NCBI GenBank assembly: GCA_009692555.1
Contig: SHYY01000045.1
Location: 1 to 35,341 of the forward strand
DNA length: 35,341 nucleotides
Direction of reading: 5' to 3'
DNA from: Myxococcales bacterium
Lineage (GTDB): Bacteria > Myxococcota_A > Polyangia > Palsa-1104 > SHYY01
In this document: piece by piece, positions 6,785-17,344 of the stretch
How positions within the stretch are numbered: position 1 is the first letter of the stretch
Layout of the letters: every line of letters begins with the position of its first letter
Translations under genes and position numbers: made by a program
Notes under the pieces: generated by a model
Database searches by the model: none
What the model was told of the DNA's origin: nothing
The model's input: the letters and a program-made list of their open reading frames with translations, nothing else

Positions 6785-7942
6785 TCAGGGGGCGAATGCG
6801 CGGTGCGCTTCGGAGCGCAGATCGCCGTCGCTGATGACGTCGAAGGCGGTGAGCGCCATCGCCTTCGCGGCAGCCACGGCCACGGCGAGGCCACGGTCGG
6901 AGGCGGCGTGCTCGGCGAAGGCGTGCTGGTGGCACATCGCCGCGCCGGTGTCGCAGATCGCGAGGTAGGGGTGGATCGCGGGAACGGCATGAGAGACGTC
7001 GCCCATGTCGGTCGAGCCGAGCCCCGAGGTGGGATCGTGCTCGACGAACGGAACCCCGAGGGCGGCGAGGTGCTCGCCGAAGCGGCGCGCGAGCGGGTGG
7101 TTGTTGCGCATGTCCTTGTAGCCCTGGCCAAGCTGGATCTCGACGCGCGTGTTGGTGGCGGACGCGGCGGCCTCGGCGCAGCGGAGCACCATCGGCATGA
7201 GGACTGACTCGAGGTAAGAGGCGGCCTCGGCGCGCACCGAGAAGGCCGCGGAGGCGCGCTCAGGGATGATGTTCACCGCCTGCCCACCGTCGGTGATGAT
7301 GCCGTGGATGCGCGCACCATCGCGCAGATGAACGCGCGCGGAATCGATCAGGTTGAAGAGCTGGATCACGCCGCGGAGCGCGGAGTCGCCCTCCCACGGG
7401 GCGGCGGCGGCGTGCGACGGGCGGCCGTGGAAGATGAAGTCGACCCGCTGCATCGCCAGCGCGCCCTGCCAGAGCACGCTGCGGTCGAAGGGGTGGAACA
7501 TCATCGCCGCGTCGAGGCCGGCGAAGGCGCCCGCTTCGAGCAGGCGGATCTTCCCGCCGCCGCCCTCCTCGGCGGGGGTGCCAAGGAAGACCACGCGGCC
7601 TGGCAGGTCGTGCTCGACCTTTGCGAGGGCGAGCATCGCCCCGAGGGCGCCGGTGGCGATCAGGTTGTGGCCGCAGGCGTGGCCGATCTCGGGCAGCGCG
7701 TCGTACTCCGCCAGGATCGCCACGCTCGGGCCGGTGCGCGGACCGATCTCGGCGCGCAGCGCGGTCTCGAGGCCGTGGGCACCGCGGGTGACGGTCAGCC
7801 CCGCGGCCTCCAACTCGTCGGCGAGCAGCCCGGCCGCGAAGCGCTCCTCGAAGCGCAATTCGGGGTGAGCGTGGATCGCCCGCGCCACGCCGCCCAGCCG
7901 CTCGCGCTGTCCGTCGACGGCGGCGATCAGTCGCTGTTTCAC
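6785..7942 (-). CDS. M20D amidohydrolase (AbgB-like)
   Basis: The 385-residue product is an M20 family metal-dependent amidohydrolase. Metal-site motifs are visible: EYDALPEIGHACGHN (C90, H92), GTPAEEGGGGK (E125/E126, catalytic/metal Glu) and AMMFHPF (H150). The dimerisation domain contains GRPSHAAAAPWEGDSA (about 185-200). C-terminal motifs are TSGLGSTDMGDVSH and CHQHAF. The domain order and the AbgB-type GHACGHNLIATGALGA suggest hydrolysis of p-aminobenzoyl-glutamate, N-acyl amino acids or similar amides; the exact substrate is not readable. The GTG start at 7942 overlaps the nuoN stop by 4 bp (GTGA), so it is translationally coupled to the end of the nuo operon. Confidence 0.88.
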   Translation of the reverse strand: MKQRLIAAVDGQRERLGGVARAIHAHPELRFEERFAAGLLADELEAAGLTVTRGAHGLETALRAEIGPRTGPSVAILAEYDALPEIGHACGHNLIATGALGAMLALAKVEHDLPGRVVFLGTPAEEGGGGKIRLLEAGAFAGLDAAMMFHPFDRSVLWQGALAMQRVDFIFHGRPSHAAAAPWEGDSALRGVIQLFNLIDSARVHLRDGARIHGIITDGGQAVNIIPERASAAFSVRAEAASYLESVLMPMVLRCAEAAASATNTRVEIQLGQGYKDMRNNHPLARRFGEHLAALGVPFVEHDPTSGLGSTDMGDVSHAVPAIHPYLAICDTGAAMCHQHAFAEHAASDRGLAVAVAAAKAMALTAFDVISDGDLRSEAHRAFAP

Positions 7943-9480
7943 GGAAGGACTGCGGCGGCGGCGACCAGGCGCGTGGCCGCCGGGTACCACTGGGGGAGCG
8001 AGTTCGTGGCGAAGTCGACCAGCGGCGACCAGAAGACCCACAGGCCGAGGCTGGCGGCGGCCATCAGGCCCATGTTCCAGGTGTGGATCGGGGCGATCGC
8101 AACGGGCTCGTCGCTTTCCGCCTTCTCGAAGTACATCGCCTTCAGCACGCGCGCGTAGTAGTAGAGCGAGATCGCCGAGTTGAGGATTGCGATCAGCGCC
8201 AGCGTGACGTTCATCGTGCCGCCCTTCGCGAGCAGCGCCGCGAACAGGTAGAACTTGCCGAAGAAGCCTGCGAACGGCGGCAGGCCGGTGAGCGAGAACA
8301 GACTGATCGCCATCACCAGCGCCGGGAACTTCGCGCGCTGCCCGAGGCCCCGGTAGTCGGCGACGTCCTCGCCGAGGCCGGCATCGGCGAGCGCCATGAT
8401 GACGAGGAAGGCACCGAGATTCATGAACAGATACGTGACCATGTAGAGCAGCATGGCGCGCTGCCCGTCGGCGTTGCCGGCGCACAGGCCGAGCATCAGG
8501 TAGCCGGCGTGGGCGATCGACGAGTAGGCCAGCAGGCGCTTGAGATTCGTCTGGTTGATCGCCGCGAGGTTGCCGAGGGTCATCGTGGCCGCGGCGATGA
8601 GGCCGAGGATGAGCGGCCACGGCGAGCTGCGAAACATGTCGGTGTGGATCTCGGCGGGGATCGCGCCGTTGAAGAAGCGGATGAGGAGCGCGAAGCCGGC
8701 CGCCTTGGGACCGATCGCGAAGAAGGCGGTCACCGGCGTGGGCGCGCCCTCGTAGACGTCGGGGCACCACATGTGGAACGGCACCGACGCGACCTTGTAG
8801 CCGAAGCCGGCGAGGCAGAGGACCACCGCGACGATCAGGGTCAGCGTCGAGGTGCTGGCCTGGGCGGCCTGATAGATGGTGGTGAGGTTGGTCGAGCCGG
8901 CGAGGCCGTAGAGCAGCGACATCCCGTAGAGCATGATCCCCGACGCCACGCCGCCGTAGATGACGTACTTCAGCGACGCCTCGGAGGACTTGCGGTTGCG
9001 GCGCTTGAAGCCGGCCAGGATGTAGCTGAGGATCGACACCAGTTCGAGCGAGAGGAAGGCCAAAAGGAGGTCGGTGGAGGCGGCCATCAGCATCATGCCG
9101 ATCGCGGTGGTGAGGGCGAGCGCGTAGAACTCGCCCGACTCCTTGTCCTGGTGCTCGCCGGGACGGTACTCGATCGTGTCGCGCGAGCGCAGCGCCGCGA
9201 TCCCCACGAACGCCGTCGTGGCGATGAAGAGGATCTTGAAGAAGTCGGTGAACGGGTCGCGCGCGATCAGGCCGCCGAACAGGCCGCGCTTCTCGCCGTC
9301 CATGGTCAGCAGAGTGGCGAGCAGCGCGAGGGCGAGCGAGCCGAGAGCGATCATCGACGAGCGCTGGCGGCTCGGCCCTTTGGCGAACAGGTCAGCGACG
9401 AGGATCGCCAAAATCCCGACGGAGAGGATCAGCTCCGGCGCGAACCAGCGCAGGCTTGCGAAGTTGTCGAGGGCGGTCAT
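7939..9480 (-). CDS. nuoN: NADH-quinone oxidoreductase subunit N
   Basis: NuoN is one of the three antiporter-like proton-pumping subunits in the membrane arm of complex I. The 513-residue product is entirely transmembrane. It carries the family motifs LELVSILSYILAGFKRRN followed by SSEASLKYVIYGG, the broken-helix region GYKVASVPFHMWCPDVYEGAPTPVTAFFA, and NLAAINQTNLKRLLAYSSIAHAGYLM with its conserved lysine. It also has FSLTGLPPFAGFFGKFY. Length is normal (about 480-520). No extra domain is present, in contrast to NuoH and NuoM. The ATG at 9480 lies 1 bp after the nuoM stop. It is the last nuo gene; the amidohydrolase overlaps its end. Confidence 0.95.
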   Translation of the reverse strand: MTALDNFASLRWFAPELILSVGILAILVADLFAKGPSRQRSSMIALGSLALALLATLLTMDGEKRGLFGGLIARDPFTDFFKILFIATTAFVGIAALRSRDTIEYRPGEHQDKESGEFYALALTTAIGMMLMAASTDLLLAFLSLELVSILSYILAGFKRRNRKSSEASLKYVIYGGVASGIMLYGMSLLYGLAGSTNLTTIYQAAQASTSTLTLIVAVVLCLAGFGYKVASVPFHMWCPDVYEGAPTPVTAFFAIGPKAAGFALLIRFFNGAIPAEIHTDMFRSSPWPLILGLIAAATMTLGNLAAINQTNLKRLLAYSSIAHAGYLMLGLCAGNADGQRAMLLYMVTYLFMNLGAFLVIMALADAGLGEDVADYRGLGQRAKFPALVMAISLFSLTGLPPFAGFFGKFYLFAALLAKGGTMNVTLALIAILNSAISLYYYARVLKAMYFEKAESDEPVAIAPIHTWNMGLMAAASLGLWVFWSPLVDFATNSLPQWYPAATRLVAAAAVLP

Positions 9481-9481
9481 A

Positions 9482-11533
<2,052 letters not shown>

Positions 11534-11577
11534 TTTCTTGTCGATCTCCAATTTGCTTGAAGTTGCATGCCGGCCCA

Positions 11578-12675
11578 TCATTCGGGATCGACGCAAGTGC
11601 TATACGAACACAATTGCCCGTTGAGTGTGCAATCGGTCGCGCAATTACAGTAGGCAGAGTCGTTCCAGACGTCCTTGCACACTACCACGGGTTGAATGGG
11701 CTCGACGTAGGACGCCGCGCAGCAACCGAACTGAGGCGGGCTGCCGCAATCATTGCCGCACGCTCCACAATTCCTAATATCCCACACTGTACAGAAACCT
11801 TCGCAGCAGCTCGACCACATCTCCGCTCCGCAGCGGCTTCCGCAACCGCCGCAGTTGTTCTCATCGTTCAAGGGATCTACGCAAGTGCCGCCGCAACAAA
11901 TCGGGTCGTCTCCCATCTGGCAGGCGTTGTTGCACGCTCCGCAGTTGTTCTTGTCTCCATCGGCGTCGACGCAGTGGTGGGCACAGCACTTCGGGGCAAC
12001 GGCACCGCCGCAGGCTATCGCCGGGATTGGGCCAACTATGCCGTTGTCGTCGCACTCGCACTCCAAGTGAGTCCACGCTGGTAGAGGAAGACCGCCGTAG
12101 ATGGGGCGCATGCAGATTCCCATCGCCCGACGAACGATGTTCTCCCGGCCAGTTGCGTCTTCTTCGGATGCCGCTACGGTGCCGGGAACGACCGTCCTGC
12201 TGGCCAACGCACCCTCCGAAATCTGCCACGCGTGCTGGAGTTCATGCGCCAGTGAAGCCATTGGGTTCCATGCGCATGAGGAATTCTTGAACACTTCAGC
12301 GGCATGTGTCGAATTCCAGTAGATCACAGAGTCGGTTCCGATACCATTTCGCGCACTTGCCTGCGCCGCCTCAAAGAGGGGGCTGTTCTGGTTGGGGGCA
12401 AATCCGATGATCGCCGGAACGGTCCCGTCGTCTCCGCCTGCTCTCAGAGAGCGGATGTGAACCTTGAATGTTGATGCTTGCATCAGCGTGATGGCCTGCT
12501 TCGCCCGCCCGTCCTGAAGACAATCCGATAGATCCAAGAGATCCGTGACCGTTTGATTGACCAAATCGACGAACGCGGGGCTGCCTTCCGGAATGATCTC
12601 CGCCCTGATCGGATGGACAACGAGGACCGTGAGCATGCCGAATATCCAGGCGCCCACGCCGCCACGATACCTCAC
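11578..12675 (-). CDS. secreted M91-like zinc metalloprotease with Cys-rich repeats
   Basis: The 365-residue product begins with a signal peptide (hydrophobic 9-20, cleavage after IRA at 25). The catalytic domain has SLAHELQHAW (HExxH at 144-148) and, 23 residues later, EEDATGRENIVRRAMG (E171/E172). This spacing and the ATxxEN..R motif match the M91/NleD-like effector peptidase domain. The C-terminal half (about 205-365) is Cys-rich with NNCGACNNAC, NNCGGCGSRC and RNCGACGNDC repeats like those in the large lipoprotein at 26880. It should act outside the cytoplasm; no substrate is known. The GTG start overlaps the upstream lipoprotein stop (GTGA). The stop lies inside the upstream leader of nuoM. 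Codon use is visibly less GC-rich than in the flanking nuo genes, suggesting later insertion. Confidence 0.75.
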   Translation of the reverse strand: MRYRGGVGAWIFGMLTVLVVHPIRAEIIPEGSPAFVDLVNQTVTDLLDLSDCLQDGRAKQAITLMQASTFKVHIRSLRAGGDDGTVPAIIGFAPNQNSPLFEAAQASARNGIGTDSVIYWNSTHAAEVFKNSSCAWNPMASLAHELQHAWQISEGALASRTVVPGTVAASEEDATGRENIVRRAMGICMRPIYGGLPLPAWTHLECECDDNGIVGPIPAIACGGAVAPKCCAHHCVDADGDKNNCGACNNACQMGDDPICCGGTCVDPLNDENNCGGCGSRCGAEMWSSCCEGFCTVWDIRNCGACGNDCGSPPQFGCCAASYVEPIQPVVVCKDVWNDSAYCNCATDCTLNGQLCSYSTCVDPE

Positions 12676-13457
12676 TGGACTTGAAATCCCACTGGCGGCG
12701 CCTTGACGCGTGCGTGGAAGACATTCGGATGACCCTCGTCTGGTCCTCGATACTGATAGGAGAAAGTGACCGAGAACTGGCCGGGGCCCTGCGGAGAAAA
12801 AAGCGCCACCGTAGGGACGTCTGTTTGGTCGAACACCAGGCCCTTTGGACCGTAGATAGTAAATGTCGCGGTGCCCCCTGGGGGAACGACCACCAACGCC
12901 TGGGTCTGCCGCGCCCTCGGGTCTTCGCTGAAGGCTATTACCGAATACCCCGGCTCGATCGCCACGCCGTTTCGGGTCAAGCTCTCGACATGGATGTTGC
13001 CAAGGGCGTAGCGAGAGACAGTAATCTCGTGATTCGAGTGATTTGTAAGGACTGCAGCGAAATCGACGGCTCCGTTCATGAACATGTCTTCCTCGAGAGG
13101 GTAGCTAGGGTGCAGAGGTGCCACAGTAAGCGAAATTTCAATCGCTGCGCATGCACCCTCCAGACAGCCCTCGCCGCTCGGACACTGGACGCGCTGATAG
13201 ACGCACAGGCTGTTCTTGCAGGTGGAATCGGCGCTCAGGTGGCAGTTGTCAGGGGGCGAGGTGCAGTCCGCCTCGGTGCAGCAATTGGGGGGCACGAGGC
13301 AGAGGCTGTTTCTTTCGCAGAGGGTCTGGCCGGGCGGGCACTCGATCAATGCCGATTGCTTTGACCCCAGGAACGAGGAGACTCGCTTGCACCCTGTTCC
13401 AGACAGGGGCGCGATCATCACCACCGCCAGAAGCCATCCATGGAACAACTCTTTCAT
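12672..13457 (-). CDS. Cys-rich putative lipoprotein inserted downstream of nuoL
   Basis: The 261-residue product has an N-terminal export signal (LLAVVMIAPLSGTGC, weak lipobox with Cys23). It continues with a Cys-rich segment (about 40-108, twelve or so cysteines: CPPGQTLCERNSLC, NCCTEADC, NCHLSADSTCKNSLC, CPSGEGCLEGAC). A beta-rich C-terminal domain follows (about 108-261) with TNHSNHEITVSRYALG and VVPPGGTATFTIYG, suggesting an Ig-like fold. No named family is recognised. It starts 13 bp after nuoL, with AGGAG overlapping the nuoL stop region, and overlaps the protease gene by 4 bp. The pair is thus transcribed inside the nuo operon. AT-richer codons than in nuoL or nuoM point to separate origin. 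It could be an inhibitor, chaperone or partner of the protease; that is inference. Confidence 0.75.
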   Translation of the reverse strand: MKELFHGWLLAVVMIAPLSGTGCKRVSSFLGSKQSALIECPPGQTLCERNSLCLVPPNCCTEADCTSPPDNCHLSADSTCKNSLCVYQRVQCPSGEGCLEGACAAIEISLTVAPLHPSYPLEEDMFMNGAVDFAAVLTNHSNHEITVSRYALGNIHVESLTRNGVAIEPGYSVIAFSEDPRARQTQALVVVPPGGTATFTIYGPKGLVFDQTDVPTVALFSPQGPGQFSVTFSYQYRGPDEGHPNVFHARVKAPPVGFQVQ

Positions 13458-13470
13458 CGGAAGGTGCTCC

Positions 13471-16029
13471 TCACACGAAGTAGGCGACGACGACGATCAC
13501 GACGGCGCCGGCGGTGGCTGCGAACAGGTAGTGGTTGATCCGGCCGGTCTGGACGTGGCGCAGCTTCTCGCCGCTGTAGATCACTCCCTCGGCGACGAAG
13601 TTGACCGCGCCGTCGACGAAATACTTGTCGATCGCGCCGTTCAGCCACGCGACCCCCTTCGAGGCCACGCCGAACAAATTGACCGCTCCGTCGATCACCT
13701 TGCCGTCGAAGTAGGCGAAGAGATCGGCGAACTCGCGGAACCACTTGATTACAGTGGCATTGTAGACCTCGTCGACGCGGTACTTGTCGAACACCAGGCT
13801 GTGGATGCCGCTCCATCGCGACCTGAGTGCGGCCAGGCGCGCCTCGGACTTGGCGAGGTCGAAGTAGAGCGCCTTGGCGAACCACCAGCCGGCGGTGGCG
13901 ACGCCGCAAGACACCAGCATGAAGACGGCTTCGAGCGCGTGGTTGTCGTGCCAGGCGCGCGCACCGCTCAAAGAGAGGCCGCTGAACTGGGTGACCGGCT
14001 CCAGCCACTGCTCGAGCAGCGGCTCGAAGTGGCCGCCGGTCCAGAGCGCGGGGAGGCCGAGGGCCGGGCCGATGATCAGGCAGGCGATGGCGAGCGCCCA
14101 GAGGACGTAGGTGATGCTCTTCGGCGACTCGTGGACGTGCTCCTTGTGCTCCTCCGACGGGCCGCGGTCGCCGTTCCCGTAGAAGGTCATGTAGTAGGAG
14201 CGGAACATGTAGAACGAGGTGCAGGTGGCGGCGATGAGGCCGCACAGCCAGATCACCGGGCCGGGGATGAGCGTCGAGCCGTTGGAGAAGGCCTTCCAGA
14301 GGATCTCGTCCTTCGAGAAGAAGCCCGCCGCCCAGGGGAAGCCGGCGATGGCCCAGCAGGCGATGAGGTAGGTCTTGCGGGTCCACGGCATCAGCGACGC
14401 GAGGCCACCCATGTTGCGCATGTCCTGCGGGTCGTGGGGGTCGACGGAGAGGCGGAGATCGCGGGCGTGGTGACCATGACCATGGTCATCTCCGCCGGGG
14501 CCATGTGCGGCGTGTTCGCGGTGGTGGGTGAGGTGGTGCATCCCGTGGATCACCGAGCCGGCGCCGAGGAACAGGCAGGCCTTGAAGCAGGCGTGGGTGA
14601 GCAGGTGGAACGCGCCCGCCCAGTAGGCGCCCACGCCGACGCCGATGAACATGAAGCCGAGCTGGCTCACCGTCGAGTAGGCCAGCACCTTCTTGATGTC
14701 GTACTGGAAGAGGCCGATGGTGGCGGCGAACAGCGCGGTGAGCGCGCCGACGGTGGCGACGATGGTCATCGCGCCGGGCGAGAGCACGAACAAGAAGTTG
14801 AGCCGCACCACCATGTAGACGCCGGCGGTGACCATCGTCGCGGCGTGGATCAGCGCGGAGACGGGCGTCGGGCCGGCCATCGCGTCGGGGAGCCAGACGT
14901 AGAGCGGGAGCTGCGCCGACTTGCCGGTCGCGCCGATGAAGAAGCAGAGGCAGATCAGGAACACCAGCGGGATGCCCCACACCGTCTTGTCGACCAGGCC
15001 CTCCTTGATCTCGAAGGCCATCTTCTGGCTCGACGGCGGGACGCCCGGTCGCTGGCTGGCGATGGTGACCGGCAGCGTGCCACCCTCCACCAGCGGGCGC
15101 CGTCCGTCGGCGGTGGTGATCGCGAGCTGATTGCGCAGCTCGCGGAAGGAGACGGTGGGGCCGATCGGGACCTGCACGACGCGGCCGACGTGATGCACGT
15201 CGCCGTGATGCTCCTTCTTCTTGGCGTGCTCGCCGTGCCCGCCTTCACCCGCCTCGTGGGCCGGCTGCTCCACCTCCTCGATCGTCCTCACCTCGACGGT
15301 GGCGCGGCTGACGAGGTCGTCGAAAGCGCGGGTGTTCTCGTCGCTGCGCGGGAGATCGCGGACGTAGGCGTCCTGGACCGGCGACCAGCCGCCGCCGAGG
15401 CCCCAGAAGAGCAGGAACGCGCCGGTGATGAAGCCCCAGTCGCCGACGCGGTTGACCACGAACGCCTTCATGCCGGCGCTGGCGTTCTTCTTCTCCTTGT
15501 ACCAGAAGCCGATCAGCAGGTAGGAGCAGAGGCCGACGCCCTCCCACCCGAAGAACATGATGATCATGCTGTCGCCGAGCACCAGCAGCAGCATCGAGAA
15601 GACGAACAGGTTCAGGTAGCAGAAGAAGCGCCAGTAGGCCGGCTCGTCGGCCATGTAGCCGGTCGAGTAGACGTGGATGCCGGTGCCGATCAGCGTGATG
15701 ATCAGCGTCATCATCCCCGACAGCGGGTCCATCGCGAAGGCCATGTCGACCTTGAACGCGCCGATATCGATCATCGGAAACACGATGTCGAGCAGCGTGC
15801 GATCGGAGGGATCGAGGCGCAGCAGGTTGACGAAGGCGATCACCGCCACCGTCGCTGCCAGGGTCATCGAGCCGATGCCGATGGTGTGCACGACCCGCTT
15901 CCCGTAGCGATCCTGGAGCCGCTTTCCGAAGAACGCGTTGAGCACCGCGCCGAGGAACGGAAAGAGCGGAATCAGGAACAGGAACGGGAACTTGTGGGTG
16001 GTCTGGATCGCGGCGGTGAGGTTTTCCAT
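13471..16029 (-). CDS. nuoL: NuoL with two His-rich insertions
   Basis: NuoL is the distal proton-pumping antiporter-like subunit. Core motifs: FGWEGVGLCSYLLIGFW (158-174), TGKSAQLPLYVWLPDAMAGPTPVSALIHAATMV (368-400), DIKKVLAYSTVSQLGFMFIG and FHLLTHACFKACLFLGAGSVIHG. The product has 852 residues against the usual 600-680. Extra material lies at about 215-350, with a His/Lys/Glu-rich run GHGEHAKKKEHHGDVHH, in the loop between helices 6 and 7, which faces the periplasm in known structures. A second His-rich stretch, MHHLTHHREHAAHG.. to HGHGHHARD (about 497-523), lies in the loop after helix 11, on the cytoplasmic side. The C-terminal helix HL region is long. Start ATG 16029 is 7 bp after nuoK. 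Length and inserts are continuous in frame. Confidence 0.94.
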   Translation of the reverse strand: MENLTAAIQTTHKFPFLFLIPLFPFLGAVLNAFFGKRLQDRYGKRVVHTIGIGSMTLAATVAVIAFVNLLRLDPSDRTLLDIVFPMIDIGAFKVDMAFAMDPLSGMMTLIITLIGTGIHVYSTGYMADEPAYWRFFCYLNLFVFSMLLLVLGDSMIIMFFGWEGVGLCSYLLIGFWYKEKKNASAGMKAFVVNRVGDWGFITGAFLLFWGLGGGWSPVQDAYVRDLPRSDENTRAFDDLVSRATVEVRTIEEVEQPAHEAGEGGHGEHAKKKEHHGDVHHVGRVVQVPIGPTVSFRELRNQLAITTADGRRPLVEGGTLPVTIASQRPGVPPSSQKMAFEIKEGLVDKTVWGIPLVFLICLCFFIGATGKSAQLPLYVWLPDAMAGPTPVSALIHAATMVTAGVYMVVRLNFLFVLSPGAMTIVATVGALTALFAATIGLFQYDIKKVLAYSTVSQLGFMFIGVGVGAYWAGAFHLLTHACFKACLFLGAGSVIHGMHHLTHHREHAAHGPGGDDHGHGHHARDLRLSVDPHDPQDMRNMGGLASLMPWTRKTYLIACWAIAGFPWAAGFFSKDEILWKAFSNGSTLIPGPVIWLCGLIAATCTSFYMFRSYYMTFYGNGDRGPSEEHKEHVHESPKSITYVLWALAIACLIIGPALGLPALWTGGHFEPLLEQWLEPVTQFSGLSLSGARAWHDNHALEAVFMLVSCGVATAGWWFAKALYFDLAKSEARLAALRSRWSGIHSLVFDKYRVDEVYNATVIKWFREFADLFAYFDGKVIDGAVNLFGVASKGVAWLNGAIDKYFVDGAVNFVAEGVIYSGEKLRHVQTGRINHYLFAATAGAVVIVVVAYFV

Positions 16030-16036
16030 GGGCCGG

Positions 16037-16357
16037 CTAGTCTCTGAGCGTCGACGTCTCGACGGCGTCGATCGAGCGGAAGTGGCGGAAGATGGCGAGC
16101 ACGATCGCGAGCGCGATCGCCGCCTCGGCCGCAGCCATCACGATGATGAACACGGCGAACACCTGCCCGCCGACCGAGCCCTCGACGTAGTGCGAGAAGG
16201 CGACGAAGTTGAGCGCCCCGGCATTCAGGATCAGCTCGACGCCCATCAGCACAGCGACGGCATTTCGCCGGGTGCTGACGGTGAACAGGCCGATCGCGAA
16301 CAGAATCGCCGACAGGATCAGGAAGTGATTGAGACCTACTTGGAGGATTGCGGTCAT
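16037..16357 (-). CDS. nuoK: NADH-quinone oxidoreductase subunit K
   Basis: NuoK is a small three-helix membrane-arm subunit with glutamates on the proton path. The 106-residue product is of normal length. It shows LNHFLILSAILFAIGLFTVSTRRNAVAVLMGVELILNAGALNFVAFS, with the conserved Glu in GVELILNA, and a second conserved acidic helix VFAVFIIVMAAAEAAIALAIVLAIFR. The start ATG (16357) lies 6 bp after the stop of the coiled-coil gene, and its stop precedes nuoL by 7 bp. No unusual extension is visible. Confidence 0.95.
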   Translation of the reverse strand: MTAILQVGLNHFLILSAILFAIGLFTVSTRRNAVAVLMGVELILNAGALNFVAFSHYVEGSVGGQVFAVFIIVMAAAEAAIALAIVLAIFRHFRSIDAVETSTLRD

Positions 16358-16363
16358 GTCGCC

Positions 16364-16726
16364 CTAGTGCTTCCTGGCGTCGGACAGCGCCTTCACGAGG
16401 TGTTCCTCGAGGCGCAGGATCCGCGTCTCGTGATCGACCTGCCGCTGGCCCGCAAACGTGAGGAAGTGCTCGAAGCGGCTGTTCAATGTGATCAGCCCGT
16501 TCTCGACGCCACCGAGCCGCTCCTCCATGTGGGAGAGCCGCTCGTTGGTCTCCCTGGAGCCCTCTTCGAGGTGCTCGAGCCGCTGGTTGGTCTCCTTGGA
16601 TCCCTCTTCGAGGTGCTCGAGACGCCGGTTGGTCTCCTTGAAGCCCTTGTCGATCCCGTCGCGGATCTGCTGGAGGATCTTGATCGTCAGGTCGCCGATC
16701 GGGGAGTCGCCGTTTTTGGTCGCCAT
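16364..16726 (-). CDS. small coiled-coil protein encoded between nuoJ and nuoK
   Basis: The 120-residue product is soluble and highly charged, with no signal or membrane segment. A short N-terminal helix (GDLTIKILQQIRDGIDKG) is followed by a 14-residue repeat present three times: KETNRRLEHLEEGS, KETNQRLEHLEEGS, RETNERLSHMEERL (about residues 30-71). Hydrophobic L/M positions at heptad spacing predict a dimeric or trimeric coiled coil. The C-terminal part (RFEHFLTFAGQRQVDHETRILRLEEHL) is also helical. Short coiled-coil proteins of this style occur in Myxococcota, but I know no role in complex I. It sits 9 bp after nuoJ and 6 bp before nuoK, so it is expressed with them; a cytoplasmic assembly factor or accessory subunit is a guess. 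Confidence 0.75.
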   Translation of the reverse strand: MATKNGDSPIGDLTIKILQQIRDGIDKGFKETNRRLEHLEEGSKETNQRLEHLEEGSRETNERLSHMEERLGGVENGLITLNSRFEHFLTFAGQRQVDHETRILRLEEHLVKALSDARKH

Positions 16727-16735
16727 GGGTTGATC

Positions 16736-17296
16736 CTAGCCCGCCAGCCGATCGTGGGTGCCGTCGCTGGCGATCTTGCCCTCTTCCTTGGCGGCGCGGC
16801 GGGCGATCACCATCGAGCCGACCAGCGCCATGAGCAGGATCAGCGACGCGAGCTCGAACGGGAGGAGCTGCTCGCGCAGGAAGGCGTCGCCGAGGCGCGC
16901 GGTGGTCGGCGCGGCGGCCTCCTCGGTGAGCGGCCACGGCGTCCCGAGGGTGGCCTTGGCGATCAGGGCGAGCATGCCCACCGCGGCGGGCGCGCCGAGC
17001 ATGATCCCCGCCGAGGGGTTGCTGAGCTTCACCTCACCGATCCGGTTGGTGAGCAGCACGGCGAACAGGATCAGCACCAGGATCCCGCCGATGTAGATCA
17101 GGAGTTGCACGATCCCGACGAAGTCCGCCCCGAGGAACATGTACAACCCGGCCACTCCGCCGAGCGTGCCGAGGAGGGCGAAGGCCGAGTAGAGGAGGTT
17201 CGGCGCAAGCGCCACCCCGAGCGCGGAGAGCACCACCACGCTCGCGAGCAGGTAGAAGAACAGCGTTCCCGGAGTAATCGTCGCGATCAGATCCAT
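16736..17296 (-). CDS. nuoJ: NADH-quinone oxidoreductase subunit J
   Basis: NuoJ is a five-helix membrane-arm subunit next to NuoK and NuoA. The 186-residue product shows FFYLLASVVVLSALGVALAPNLLYSAFALLGTLGGVAGLYMFLGADFVGIVQLLIYIGGILVLILFAVLLTNR in separate helices. This includes the ADFVGIVQLLIYIGGI block (helix 3 pi-bulge region) that defines the family. The C-terminus ends with another helix (ASLILLMALVGSMVIARR) and a charged tail. Length is typical (160-200). It starts 48 bp after nuoI, the widest gap inside the nuo run, and a coiled-coil gene follows after 9 bp. Confidence 0.94.
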   Translation of the reverse strand: MDLIATITPGTLFFYLLASVVVLSALGVALAPNLLYSAFALLGTLGGVAGLYMFLGADFVGIVQLLIYIGGILVLILFAVLLTNRIGEVKLSNPSAGIMLGAPAAVGMLALIAKATLGTPWPLTEEAAAPTTARLGDAFLREQLLPFELASLILLMALVGSMVIARRAAKEEGKIASDGTHDRLAG

Positions 17297-17344
17297 TTCA
17301 GTATCTGCATGTCCTGGTGATGGTTTCCCGTCGGTGGCGGAGAG

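Noticed and set aside
13216..16047. A 943-codon plus-strand open frame over nuoL
   Set aside because: Antisense shadow of nuoL with Asp/Glu/Arg/His-rich low-complexity composition and no recognisable domain.
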